NCBI RefSeq assembly: GCF_900111615.1
Contig: NZ_FOHU01000012.1
Location: 38,069 to 102,068 of the forward strand
Length of the DNA stretch: 64,000 nt
Direction: 5' to 3'
From: Natronincola peptidivorans
GTDB lineage: Bacteria; Bacillota; Clostridia; Peptostreptococcales; Natronincolaceae
The position numbers and the translations under genes are program-made. Of this stretch, positions 30,486 to 40,145 are shown piece after piece (the stretch's first letter is position 1; the number at the start of each line of letters is the position of its first letter). Below the pieces are notes generated by a model. The model saw only the letters and a list, made by a program, of their open reading frames with translations, did no database searches and was not told where the DNA came from.

Positions 30486-32285
30486 ATGAAAAAAACTAGA
30501 ATTATGGTTGTAGAAGATTGTCAAATAACGGCAAAGACAATTAAGAAGAGTTTACAAAGCTTAGGATATGAAGTAGTTGATATAGTTGCTACTGGTGAAG
30601 ATGCCGTGGGTTCTTGTTTCTTGTATGAACCAGATTTAATATTAATGGATATTGAAATAGAAGGAGATATGAATGGAATTGAGACAGCAAATGAAATTCG
30701 CACCTCCTTTGATATACCAATAATTTATTTAACTGCACTATCAGATGATGATACATTAGAAAAAGCAAAAGTAACAGGAGGGTTTGCTTATCTTGTAAAA
30801 CCTTTTCGCAAAAGAGATTTATATGCCAATATTGAAATGATTACCTATGCACATATGATGAAAAAAAAGGCTAAAGAACATGAAGTCAAGTATAGGAACA
30901 TATTTGATAATATGTTTGATGGATTTGCATATTACAAAATAGTTTTCGATGGCAACAACAAGCCTGTAGACTATATTTTTTTAGAAGTGAATGATATTTT
31001 TATAAAATCTTTAGGTATAAATAGAAAAAATGTTATTAACCGTAGTATAAAAGAAATTTTTAGTGATAAAAAATATAATAGCTTTTTAAATGATATAAAT
31101 GTATATGGGGAAGCAGCTGCAGATGGTGTAAAATTACATATAAAAGAATATTATCTTGAATACGCCAAAAGATGGTTTTCTATTACTATTAGCAGTCCTC
31201 AACAAGGATATCTGTCAACATTATTGACAGATATTACTGAGCGCAAAAATTCTGAAGAGAAGCTGAAATATTTAACCTTCTATGATAAATTAACTGGACT
31301 TTATAACAGAGCTTATTTTGAAGAGGAGTTAAAACGTATTAATGTAAAGCGTCAATTACCATTGAGCATTATTATTGGAGACATCAATGGATTAAAAATA
31401 GCCAATGATGTTTTTGGCCATAAAGAGGGAGACAAGCTATTAATCAACATTGCACAGAAGCTTAAGGAAAGCTGTCGAAATGAAGATTTAGTTGCCCGAT
31501 GGGGCGGTGATGAATTTGTTATTTTGCTCCCCAAAACCGCTGAGGAAGCTACTGAATATATATGCAACCGCATAAAAAAGACATGTCAACAGGAAGGCAA
31601 TGGGCTAATTAAGACAAGTATTGCTTTAGGATCTATAACCAAAAATAATGAGAATGAAGATATTAATCAGCTTCTAATAAAGGCTGAGAGCAAGATGTAT
31701 AAAAACAAACTAATTGAAAGTAAAATAGCTCATGAAATGATTATAGACTCCTTGAAAAATGCTTTAATGGAAAGAACTCATGAGACGAAATTACATATTG
31801 ATAACATAAAAAAAATATCATTACAAATTGCTAATTATATAGGGATGTCACAGAAAAGTATACAGGAGCTTGAGTTGTTAGCTGAATTTCATGATATAGG
31901 TAAAATTTCTATATCCAACACAACTATGAATAAAACAGCTATGTTAACAGAAGAAGAATGGGACTTATTAAAACAACATGCAGTTACAGGCTACAGAATT
32001 GCATCTTCTTCAAAAAGGTTAATACCTATAGCAGAAGCCATCTTATTTCATCATGAATGGTGGAATGGTAGAGGGTATCCATTGGGACTAAAAAATGAAG
32101 AAATACCTATTATATCTAGGATCTTAGCTATTGCAGATGCATATGATGTGATGATTCATGGGCGAGCTTATAAAAAACCAATGGAGCCTAATGAAGCATT
32201 ACAAGAGATTAAGAACTGTGCAGGAACTCAATTTGATTCAAAATTAGTAGAAATTTTCTTGAAGGTTATGAATAATATAAAGTAA
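30486..32285 (+). CDS. response regulator with PAS, GGDEF and HD-GYP domains
   Basis: Protein of 599 residues. REC domain (1-118) with phospho-acceptor Asp55 in LMDIE and Lys105; PAS-like domain (about 135-255); GGDEF domain (about 262-415) with an intact GGDEF at 340-344 and the inhibitory RxxD site R331-D334 five residues before it; HD-GYP domain (about 425-595) with FHDIGKISI and HHEWWNGRGYP. Both cyclic di-GMP synthesis and breakdown are therefore possible in one protein. No cognate histidine kinase is adjacent. It is followed by a terminator and a repeat cluster, then another response regulator. Confidence 0.93.
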   Translation: MKKTRIMVVEDCQITAKTIKKSLQSLGYEVVDIVATGEDAVGSCFLYEPDLILMDIEIEGDMNGIETANEIRTSFDIPIIYLTALSDDDTLEKAKVTGGFAYLVKPFRKRDLYANIEMITYAHMMKKKAKEHEVKYRNIFDNMFDGFAYYKIVFDGNNKPVDYIFLEVNDIFIKSLGINRKNVINRSIKEIFSDKKYNSFLNDINVYGEAAADGVKLHIKEYYLEYAKRWFSITISSPQQGYLSTLLTDITERKNSEEKLKYLTFYDKLTGLYNRAYFEEELKRINVKRQLPLSIIIGDINGLKIANDVFGHKEGDKLLINIAQKLKESCRNEDLVARWGGDEFVILLPKTAEEATEYICNRIKKTCQQEGNGLIKTSIALGSITKNNENEDINQLLIKAESKMYKNKLIESKIAHEMIIDSLKNALMERTHETKLHIDNIKKISLQIANYIGMSQKSIQELELLAEFHDIGKISISNTTMNKTAMLTEEEWDLLKQHAVTGYRIASSSKRLIPIAEAILFHHEWWNGRGYPLGLKNEEIPIISRILAIADAYDVMIHGRAYKKPMEPNEALQEIKNCAGTQFDSKLVEIFLKVMNNIK

Positions 32286-32327
32286 ATATAAGCTTTGTAG
32301 AAGTAAGATATGAGTATAGGAAGGCGG

Positions 32328-32362
32328 CTATCACCAAAACTGGTTGATAAAACGCCTTTTTA
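32328..32362 (+). terminator. terminator after the GGDEF/HD-GYP gene
   Basis: AAGGCG and CGCCTT close an outer stem around an inner TATCACCA/TGGTTGATA hairpin, followed by a T-run. Confidence 0.82.
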
Positions 32363-32525
32363 AGTAGATGACCAAAATCATTGATTTTGAGTCAGTCACT
32401 TATACAAGGTGAAAGTAGATGACTAAAAGTAGATGACTAAAATCTATGATTTTAGGTCAGTCACTTTCACAGAGTGCAATCTTTGATTTTGAGTCAGTCA
32501 CTTATACAAGGTGAAAGTAGATTTA
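32363..32525. repeat. cluster of direct, partly palindromic repeats
   Basis: A 40-nt sequence starting TTGATTTTGAGTCAGTCACT is present identically at 32381-32420 and 32483-32522. Between them lies a diverged copy (about 32443-32470). A 14-nt tandem duplication (GTAGATGACTAAAA) is at 32415-32442. GACTAAAATC/GATTTTAGGTC makes each unit able to form a hairpin. The block lies just upstream of the REC-HPt gene. Confidence 0.85.
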
Positions 32526-32551
32526 TTATGTATGGATAAGGGGGGGACTTT

Positions 32552-33295
32552 ATGGAGGAAAAACACAAAAAATCTTTAAATGTACTTGTAGTAGATGATG
32601 AAAAAATAAATCAAAAAGTAGTAAATGCATTGTTCGAAAGAAAAGGGTGGAATGTTTTCTTGGCTTCAGACGGAGAAGAAGCAATAAAGCTATGTAGTCT
32701 AAAAAAATTCGACATCATTCTTATGGATTTAAATATGCCTAAAATAGATGGGTTACAGGCTACATCAACAATAAGGGAGATGGAAAGGCATAGAAAACAA
32801 TATACACCTATCATAGCAATGACTGCAAGTGATACATCTAAAGAAAAACAAAAATGTATTGAAGCAGGAATGGATGAATATATAAAAAAACCAATTACTG
32901 AAGCTACTCTATGGTCTGTTATTCAACAGATACTTTTTGCCAATAATAATGAAATCATTGGCTTAGAAAAAGTTTTAGATAATTTAGACGGTGACATAGA
33001 GTTGTTAAAAGAGTTGATGGGAGATTTTATTAGCAAAGAATATGCTGGATTATTAATACAGGAAATAAAGAATGCCATAGATCTAAAAGATAGCAAAGCA
33101 CTATATAAAAAAGCACATAAATTGAAAGGAGCAGCTGCATGTCTGAATATACAGTCGATTTATCAGTCTGCTCTAAAACTTGAAGAGTTAGGTAAACTTG
33201 AGCAGATGAATGATTGTGAGAATCTATTTAATATATTAAGTAAAGATTATGAATCTATAAAAGATACTTTTTCACTTTATATAGCATCTAACTAA
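32552..33295 (+). CDS. response regulator with C-terminal HPt domain
   Basis: Protein of 247 residues. REC domain (about 8-128) with acidic pair D15/D16, phospho-acceptor Asp59 (LMDLNMP) and Lys in KKPIT. HPt domain (about 150-240) with phosphorylatable His189 in KKAHKLKGAA. REC-HPt modules are normally the tail of hybrid histidine kinases; here they stand without a kinase, so it is probably a phosphorelay intermediate for a kinase encoded elsewhere. GGGGGG precedes the ATG. The upstream repeat cluster lies in its promoter region. Confidence 0.9.
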   Translation: MEEKHKKSLNVLVVDDEKINQKVVNALFERKGWNVFLASDGEEAIKLCSLKKFDIILMDLNMPKIDGLQATSTIREMERHRKQYTPIIAMTASDTSKEKQKCIEAGMDEYIKKPITEATLWSVIQQILFANNNEIIGLEKVLDNLDGDIELLKELMGDFISKEYAGLLIQEIKNAIDLKDSKALYKKAHKLKGAAACLNIQSIYQSALKLEELGKLEQMNDCENLFNILSKDYESIKDTFSLYIASN

Positions 33296-33315
33296 TGTAA
33301 ATCAGGAGGAAAATC

Positions 33316-34350
33316 ATGAAAATCGCTATAATAGGTTTTGGGGGAGTAGGAAAAGCATTCTTTCAATTGCTAAGAAAGAAAAAGAAAGAGTTAATGTTAG
33401 AAGGTCTAGATATAAAGCTAATCTATATTTTAAAAAGTAATGGAGGCATATATGATCCAGAAGGGATAGATTATGAAGACTTGACGGTTTTTTTAGAAAA
33501 TCAGTCTGATATAAGTCAGTATAGGCGAGGAGGATCTAAAAAGGCTAATTTCCAGCTGCTAATAGAAAATCATGATATAGATGTCTTGATAGAGATGACA
33601 CCAACCAATAAAAAAACTGCTGAACCAGCTATGACCTATATTAAATGGGCGTTAGCCAATGGGAAACATGTGATTACTGCAAATAAAGGCCCAGTATTAT
33701 TGGCATATAAGCAGCTAAATTTATTGGCAGCACAAAACAATGTACAGTTTTGTATTGGGTGTACTGCTGGTGGAGCTTTACCCACCATTAATGGTGGGCT
33801 GATAGATATGGCTGGTTCACAAATCACTTCTATAGAAGGTATTTTAAATGGTACCACAAATTTTATTCTACAAGAGATGGAAGAAAAAAATATTTCTTAT
33901 GAACTAGCTTTAAAAACAGCTCAACATTTAGGTATAGCAGAAACGGATCCTACACTAGATGTGGAAGGATGGGACACAGCTACAAAACTGTTAATTCTTA
34001 CAAATGTATTAATGAACCAAGAAAAAGAATTAGAAGACATAAAAGTAGAAGGTATTACTAGAATCACCTTAGAATCTGTAAAAAAAGCAATAGAAGAAGG
34101 AAAAAAATACAAGCTTATTGGTAAAGCTACTAATAAGAATAACAAAATAGAACTAACAGTACAATTAGAGATACTAGATAATCATCATCCACTATTTAAT
34201 GTAAATGGAAAAAACAAAGGTGTTAGGTATGCTTCAGACACATTAGGAGACCTAACAATTATTGGAGGAGCTTCTGGTGTTATCCCAGCTGCAGCATCTA
34301 TATTAAGGGACTTGATAATTATACATCGAGGATATCATTTCTCTCGATAA
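33316..34350 (+). CDS. hom: homoserine dehydrogenase
   Basis: Protein of 344 residues. NAD(P)-binding Rossmann domain with GFGGVGKAFFQLL at the N-terminus, TANKGPV, and the catalytic/dimerisation domain with EGILNGTTNFIL and AETDPTLDVEGWDTATKL, both hallmark stretches. It converts aspartate semialdehyde to homoserine for threonine and methionine. It lacks the C-terminal ACT domain of the roughly 430-residue form, so it should not be Thr-inhibited through ACT. It starts 20 nt after the REC-HPt gene, perhaps co-transcribed. Confidence 0.92.
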   Translation: MKIAIIGFGGVGKAFFQLLRKKKKELMLEGLDIKLIYILKSNGGIYDPEGIDYEDLTVFLENQSDISQYRRGGSKKANFQLLIENHDIDVLIEMTPTNKKTAEPAMTYIKWALANGKHVITANKGPVLLAYKQLNLLAAQNNVQFCIGCTAGGALPTINGGLIDMAGSQITSIEGILNGTTNFILQEMEEKNISYELALKTAQHLGIAETDPTLDVEGWDTATKLLILTNVLMNQEKELEDIKVEGITRITLESVKKAIEEGKKYKLIGKATNKNNKIELTVQLEILDNHHPLFNVNGKNKGVRYASDTLGDLTIIGGASGVIPAAASILRDLIIIHRGYHFSR

Positions 34351-34451
34351 TGCAACAAAAATCTATTTATATAGAATGTAAAGGATAAAAAAAGGGAAAG
34401 ATTCAATAAAAAGCTATTTATTAAATTCAAGTGGAAGGGAGTAATAAATTA

Positions 34452-37379
34452 ATGATATTTGAAGTAGGGCAAAGTTATAACGGTTTTAAACTAGTGGAAG
34501 AAAAAGAAATCAAAGAAATAAATTCAATAGGAAGAGTTTTTCAGCATGATAAGAGCGGAGCACGATTGCTTTATATACAAAATGATGATGATAACAAAGT
34601 GTTTTCCATTACCTTCAGAACTCCTCCCACAGATAGTACTGGATTACCTCATATCTTAGAACATGCAGTCTTGTGTGGATCTAGGAAGTTTCCTGCAAAG
34701 GATCCTTTTGTAGAATTAGCTAAAGGTTCCTTGAATACTTTTTTAAATGCCATGACTTTTTCTGATAAAACAATGTATCCAATTGCCAGTAGAAATAATA
34801 AGGATTTTATAAATCTCATGGATGTTTATTTAGATGCGGTTTTTTATCCAAATATTTACAAAAAACCTGAAATACTCATGCAAGAAGGCTGGCACTATGA
34901 AGTAGAAACTCCAGAGGATGAAATTATTTATAAAGGTGTGGTTTATAATGAAATGAAAGGAGCTTTTTCGTCTCCAGAACAAGTACTATTTAGGAAGATG
35001 CAGGAGTCCTTATTTCCTGATACCACTTACCAATATGATTCTGGTGGTGATCCCGAGATAATTCCAGAACTAACACAGGATAAATTTGAAGAATTTCACA
35101 AAAAATTATATCATCCATCAAATAGCTATATATATTTGTACGGTAATGGGGATATATTGGAGCATTTAAAGTTTATCAATGAACAGTATCTAAAGGATTT
35201 TGACAAAATAGAAGTAGATTCTCAGATTAGTCTTCAAGCCCCATATCAAGAACCTAAAACAAGTGTGGTAGAGTACTCTATATCAGCTAATGAAAAAGAA
35301 GAAAATAAAACATTCCTTAGCATGAACTTTGTTGTAGGAAAATCAACAAATCCAGAGTTGCATATGGCTTTTGATATATTAACTTACCTATTATTAGAAA
35401 CCCCTGCAGCTCCATTAAAAAAGGCGCTTTTAGAAGCAGATTTAGGAAAAGATGTTTTTGGCTCCTATGATCATAGTATCTATCAACCTGTGGTAAGTGT
35501 TATTGTTAAGAACTCCAACCAGGAGAAAAAAGATAAATTTAAGGATGTAGTGAGGAATACCTTACAACAATTAGTAGATAAAGGAATAGATAAAAAGCTG
35601 ATAGAAGCAGCTATAAATATTCACGAATTTAGACTAAGGGAAGCGGACTATGGAAGATATCCTAAAGGGTTAATTTATTGCATGAAGAGTATGGAAAGCT
35701 GGCTTTATGACGAGAATCCAATGATACATTTAGGCTATGAAAATACATTGCAAAAAATAAAAACTGCTCTCACCACCAATTATTTTGAGGAATTAATTGA
35801 AGAAAGCTTATTGAACAATCAGCATCAATCCCTATTAATTGTTAAGCCCAAAAAGGGATTAGCCCAAGAAAAAGAGGAAGAGGTGAAGAAGAAGCTTAGG
35901 GACTATAAAGCGAAATTATCTAAGGAGGAATTACTAAAATTAGTAGAAGGCACCTCCGCTTTAAAAAGTTATCAAGAGGAAGCTAACGATCCTCAAGACT
36001 TAGAAAGAATTCCTTTACTTGCTTTAGAGGATATAGATAAGGAGGCTGAAAAACTGCCATTAATAGAAAAAAGTGAGGCTGATATACCAGTTCTCCTTCA
36101 TTCTATGTTTACCAATGAGATTGTTTATATGAATCTTCTTTTTGATGCTTCTGTTGTACCCCAACAACTTATTCCATATGCCAGTCTACTAAGCTTCGTT
36201 CTAGGTAAAGTTAGTACAGAAAAGTATAATTATGAAGATTTATCCAACGAAATAAATATCTATACTGGTGGAGTTGATTTTCGGGTAGAAGCCTACTCCT
36301 TGAAGGATGATGACGGAGAGTACTTTCCTAAACTAATGGTAAGATCAAGTGCATTGGTAAAACAAATACCAAAACTGTTTGAGCTCTTGGGAGAATTATT
36401 AGGTAATACTAGATATAACGAAGCAAAAAGACTAAAAGAAATCATTAGAGAAACAAAGTCTAGACTTGAGATGAATATTATGCAGGATGGACATATTGTT
36501 GCAGCAAGAAGGGTAACTTCTTATTTTTCACCAATAGGTTATTATAAAGAACTGTGTACAGGAATTGATTTTTATGAGTTTATTGCTGGTTTAGAAGAGG
36601 ATCTTGATAATAGGTTAGAGGAAATTCAAGATAATTTGGCCAAAGTAGCTAAAATCCTCTTTAATAAAAGCAATATGATGGTAAGCTTAACAATAGAAGA
36701 AAAGGATTATGATAAATTTAAGACATCTTTTGATTCTCTTTTAAAAGAGCTTGGTGATGAAAAGCTAGATAAGCAGAGCTATAAATTTAAGCTAACAGCA
36801 AAAAATGAAGGCTTACTAACCTCCAGCAAAGTACAATATGTGGCAAAAGCCTATAATTTTAATGAACTAGGATACCGATATACAGGGCACTTACAGGTGG
36901 CAAAGACAATTATTAGTCTAAATTATTTATGGAACAAAGTAAGGGTTTCTGGTGGAGCCTATGGAGCTATGGCTGGTTTCAGCAGAAATGGTAATCTATA
37001 TTTTACTTCTTATAGAGATCCAAATTTAGATAAAACATTGAAGGTATATGATGATGCCTATAGTTATTTAGATGCGTTTTCTGCTAATGATAGAGAAATG
37101 ACAAAGTATATTATTGGCACAATCAGTAAAATGGATGCTCCATTAACACCTTCCATGAAGGGTCAAGAAGCTACAGCTCGATATATAAGTAAAATATCGC
37201 AGGAAGATTCACAAAGAGAACGAGATGAAGTACTAAATACCAAGCCAGAAGATATCAATAACCTAGCAAAACTAATCAAAGATGTGATGAGCCAGAACTA
37301 CCTTTGCGTACTTGGAAATGAAGGTAGGCTTAAAGCAAGTAAAGATATTTTTGAAAGCTTAGTAGATATATTTAAGTAA
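34452..37379 (+). CDS. M16C (presequence-protease type) zinc metallopeptidase
   Basis: Protein of 975 residues from the ATG at 34452, 10 nt after GGAAGGGAG. The inverted zinc motif HxxEH is in LPHILEHAVLCGS near residue 60, with the distal Glu in VVYNEMKGAFSSP. Four M16 modules form two halves joined by a hinge, as in PreP/Cym1 enzymes that close around peptides. It has no signal peptide and probably degrades cytosolic peptides. Single gene followed by a hairpin. Confidence 0.93.
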   Translation: MIFEVGQSYNGFKLVEEKEIKEINSIGRVFQHDKSGARLLYIQNDDDNKVFSITFRTPPTDSTGLPHILEHAVLCGSRKFPAKDPFVELAKGSLNTFLNAMTFSDKTMYPIASRNNKDFINLMDVYLDAVFYPNIYKKPEILMQEGWHYEVETPEDEIIYKGVVYNEMKGAFSSPEQVLFRKMQESLFPDTTYQYDSGGDPEIIPELTQDKFEEFHKKLYHPSNSYIYLYGNGDILEHLKFINEQYLKDFDKIEVDSQISLQAPYQEPKTSVVEYSISANEKEENKTFLSMNFVVGKSTNPELHMAFDILTYLLLETPAAPLKKALLEADLGKDVFGSYDHSIYQPVVSVIVKNSNQEKKDKFKDVVRNTLQQLVDKGIDKKLIEAAINIHEFRLREADYGRYPKGLIYCMKSMESWLYDENPMIHLGYENTLQKIKTALTTNYFEELIEESLLNNQHQSLLIVKPKKGLAQEKEEEVKKKLRDYKAKLSKEELLKLVEGTSALKSYQEEANDPQDLERIPLLALEDIDKEAEKLPLIEKSEADIPVLLHSMFTNEIVYMNLLFDASVVPQQLIPYASLLSFVLGKVSTEKYNYEDLSNEINIYTGGVDFRVEAYSLKDDDGEYFPKLMVRSSALVKQIPKLFELLGELLGNTRYNEAKRLKEIIRETKSRLEMNIMQDGHIVAARRVTSYFSPIGYYKELCTGIDFYEFIAGLEEDLDNRLEEIQDNLAKVAKILFNKSNMMVSLTIEEKDYDKFKTSFDSLLKELGDEKLDKQSYKFKLTAKNEGLLTSSKVQYVAKAYNFNELGYRYTGHLQVAKTIISLNYLWNKVRVSGGAYGAMAGFSRNGNLYFTSYRDPNLDKTLKVYDDAYSYLDAFSANDREMTKYIIGTISKMDAPLTPSMKGQEATARYISKISQEDSQRERDEVLNTKPEDINNLAKLIKDVMSQNYLCVLGNEGRLKASKDIFESLVDIFK

Positions 37380-37419
37380 TATATACTGGTTAATTACTTT
37401 ATAGAATATTAGGATCTAA

Positions 37420-37470
37420 CGTTATGAGGACTCTTTGGATTTTAATTGTACTAACTAGAGTCCTCATAAT
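37420..37470 (+). terminator. hairpin after the M16C protease gene
   Basis: TATGAGGACTCT and AGAGTCCTCATA form a 12-bp stem around a 20-nt loop. The T-run is weak, so termination efficiency is uncertain. Confidence 0.6.
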
Positions 37471-37514
37471 TAATGAGTATAATAATACTTTACACTAAAA
37501 ATGGAGTGATGATT

Positions 37515-38702
37515 ATGGGGGAAAAAATACTTATTAAGTGTGATAGAATTATTCAAGGCACTGGTAGGGCACCAATAGAACAAGCTGGTTTGTTGCTAGA
37601 AGGAGATAGGATTAAAGCAATAGGCAAATTGGTATATATTAGCATTGAGGAAGATACTAAAATAATCGATTATAATGGAAAAACCATCATGCCAGGAATC
37701 ATTGACTGTCATGTACACTTGCTTTTTCCACCGGTTGGAGATACTTCTAAAGCGTTGGAAAACCAAACAACTGTAGAGAGTACTATACAGGGTATGTTGA
37801 ATTTAAAGAATATGTTAAGAAACGGTATAACCTATTTTAGAGATTTGGGTGGAAAAGATTTTGTTGATATTGCTCTTAAAAAGCATAGGATGGAAGGTCT
37901 AATAATAGGCCCAGAATTCTTAGTTAGCGGGAAGCTATTAACAATGACCGGTGGGCATGGATGGCAAATGGGTAGAGAATGCGATGGTATAGACGATGTA
38001 AGAAAAGCAGCAAGAGAACAGTTAAAAGCAGGTGCAGATATAATTAAAATAATGGCAACTGGCGGGGTAATGACACCAGGTGTAGAACCTGGTTCCCCAC
38101 AACTGACCAAAGAAGAAATAGAAGCAGCTGTAAAAGAAGCGCATAAAGCAGGTAGGAAAACTGCTACTCATGCCCAGGGTAAGGAAGGAATCAAAAATGC
38201 TATTTTGGCAGGTATTGATTCCATAGAACATGGCATATTTTTAGATGATGAAACTATAGAGATGATGTTACAAAACGGTGTATTTTTGGTACCAACCCTA
38301 TCGGCAGTAGATAATATTATAAAGCACGGTGTTACAGGTGGGATACCTGAATATGCCGTCGAAAAGGCCAAAAAGATTAAAGATACTCACCTACAAAGCT
38401 TTACTGCTGCAAAAAATGCAGGTGTTAAGATAGCCATGGGTTCTGACGCAGGCACTCCCTTTAACTATCATGAAAGGGCTCCATATGAACTAAAGCTTAT
38501 GGTGGATACTGCTATGAATCCTATGGAAGCAATAGTTTCGGCAACAAAAACTGCATCAGAGCTTTTAGGAATAGCGGAGGATTATGGGACCTTAGAGGTA
38601 GGCAAAGTTGCAGATTTTGTTGTATTAAAAGAGAATCCTTTGGATAATATTGAAACTGTTATGAACATAGATCAAGTATATAAAAAAGGAAAGTTAGTAT
38701 AA
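37515..38702 (+). CDS. amidohydrolase-superfamily metal-dependent hydrolase
   Basis: Protein of 395 residues; ATG at 37515 with GGAGTG upstream (ATG 37509 is an alternative). TIM-barrel metal site: HVHLLF after PGIIDC, Lys in DIIKIMATGG, HAQG, DSIEHG and GSDAGTPF. This matches the imidazolonepropionase/prolidase-like amidohydrolase branch, which includes dipeptidases acting on Xaa-Pro or other cyclic amides. Substrate cannot be deduced; no pathway genes are adjacent. Confidence 0.87.
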   Translation: MGEKILIKCDRIIQGTGRAPIEQAGLLLEGDRIKAIGKLVYISIEEDTKIIDYNGKTIMPGIIDCHVHLLFPPVGDTSKALENQTTVESTIQGMLNLKNMLRNGITYFRDLGGKDFVDIALKKHRMEGLIIGPEFLVSGKLLTMTGGHGWQMGRECDGIDDVRKAAREQLKAGADIIKIMATGGVMTPGVEPGSPQLTKEEIEAAVKEAHKAGRKTATHAQGKEGIKNAILAGIDSIEHGIFLDDETIEMMLQNGVFLVPTLSAVDNIIKHGVTGGIPEYAVEKAKKIKDTHLQSFTAAKNAGVKIAMGSDAGTPFNYHERAPYELKLMVDTAMNPMEAIVSATKTASELLGIAEDYGTLEVGKVADFVVLKENPLDNIETVMNIDQVYKKGKLV

Positions 38703-39052
38703 AGAAAAAGTCACCAATTGTTTTTATTGCAATAACCCTACATTTCTTTGAGTGATGAATAAGAGATTGATTTGAAGGACATTGAGTTTAACTGTCGAAT
38801 AAAAATATAAAGAGGGTTTCATTTCTATTCTCCTTGAGGTTCTGGTTTATTGCCCAACTATTGGATACTATGAAGTGAAGCCCATTTCTATATTTTTTTC
38901 TATAGAGATGGATAGACATTTATAATTCATGTATCCAAATAAGAAATTTTCAAGTACTATACTTAGTATGAAATTCTGAAATTTCAAGAGTATGATGTAG
39001 ATAAATAGTGAAGTTTAGCATATGGATTATTATATCAAATGGAGGGGTAATA
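38703..39052 (+). other. intergenic region without a recognised gene
   Basis: About 350 bases of AT-rich sequence. One clear hairpin, CCATTTCTATA/TATAGAGATGG, lies at 38882-38911 with a T-rich loop. Near-identical GAAATTTTC and GAAATTTC elements occur around 38945-38985. I see no ORF with an RBS, no ZTP/pfl riboswitch core, and no tRNA. Confidence 0.5.
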
Positions 39053-39907
39053 ATGAATACAATCATAAAAGGAAAGCCTGTGGCTGATAGAATGAGTGAA
39101 AAGCTTATTAAAGAAGTTGAAGTATTGAAGAGTAAGAGTATTAATCCTAAACTTACTATTATTAGGGTGGGAACTAGACCGGACGATTTAGCCTATGAAA
39201 AAGGAGCCCTTGGAAGGTGCAAAAAAATTGGAATAGAAACAGAAGTAGTAGAATTACCAGAGGATGTTACACAGAAGGATTTTGTCAAAGAACTAAAAAG
39301 ATTAAATGATGATGACCTAGTAAATGGAATATTGATTTTTAGACCTTTGCCTAACCATATAGATGAAGGCATTGTAAAGTATGAGATTTCACCAGAAAAG
39401 GATGTAGACTGTTTAAGTCCAATAAACGTTGGAAAGATGATAGAAGGAGATAAAACTGGCTTTCCTCCCTGCACACCTACAGCAGTGGTAGAGATTTTAA
39501 AGCATTATAATGTAGATATCCAAGGAAAAAACATTGTAGTATTAGGTAGATCTATGGTGGTGGGTAAACCAGTGGCACTATTACTATTGAATGAAGATGC
39601 AACTGTCACTGTCTGCCATTCAAAAACAAAGGAAATAGATAAAATCTCAAGCAATGCAGATATAGTAATAGCTGCAATAGGACGAGGGAGATTTGTAAAG
39701 GAAAATTTTGTAGGGGAGAGTGCAGTAGTTATTGACGTGGGCATAAATATAGATGAAGATGAGAAAATGTGTGGAGATATAGATTTTGATAATGTAAAGG
39801 ATAAAGCCTCTATGATTACACCAGTACCAGGAGGTGTTGGTTCTGTAACAACATCCATTTTGGCAAAACATATTGTAAAGGCTTGTAAGCAACAAAATAA
39901 TTTATAG
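39053..39907 (+). CDS. folD: bifunctional methylenetetrahydrofolate dehydrogenase/cyclohydrolase
   Basis: Protein of 284 residues, the normal FolD length, from ATG 39053 after GGAGGGG (the frame extends further upstream without an RBS). Catalytic Lys lies in LAYEKGALGRCKKIG (Y-x3-K region), with RPLPNHIDE, the DVDCLSPINVGKM loop, PCTPTA and the dinucleotide site VLGRSMVVGKPVALLL. It interconverts methylene-, methenyl- and formyl-THF, central to clostridial one-carbon metabolism. Stands alone, with no fhs or metF adjacent. Confidence 0.96.
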   Translation: MNTIIKGKPVADRMSEKLIKEVEVLKSKSINPKLTIIRVGTRPDDLAYEKGALGRCKKIGIETEVVELPEDVTQKDFVKELKRLNDDDLVNGILIFRPLPNHIDEGIVKYEISPEKDVDCLSPINVGKMIEGDKTGFPPCTPTAVVEILKHYNVDIQGKNIVVLGRSMVVGKPVALLLLNEDATVTVCHSKTKEIDKISSNADIVIAAIGRGRFVKENFVGESAVVIDVGINIDEDEKMCGDIDFDNVKDKASMITPVPGGVGSVTTSILAKHIVKACKQQNNL

Positions 39908-40145
39908 GTTTGATGATATTCACTATAGAGAAGCGACATAATGAAGTTTAGTATAAATTGAAGTCTTCTTCCTTTTGAATAATGCAGTATTTACTTAGAA
40001 ACTAAAAAGCTTAACTTCTAAAGCTTAAGGCAGCAACAGCACTGACAATACAGTGGTAATGATAATATAGTAAGAATTAGAATGAGCATATGCTATTAGA
40101 GATTAAGAATAGCACAAATCATACTACAGGTGGGGGATATAAGAA

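Noticed and set aside
32363..32525. CRISPR array
   Set aside because: Only two exact copies 102 nt apart plus a diverged one, no uniform spacers and no cas genes.
38703..39052. ZTP/pfl riboswitch upstream of folD
   Set aside because: The conserved GC-rich pfl core is absent; only one AT-rich hairpin is seen.
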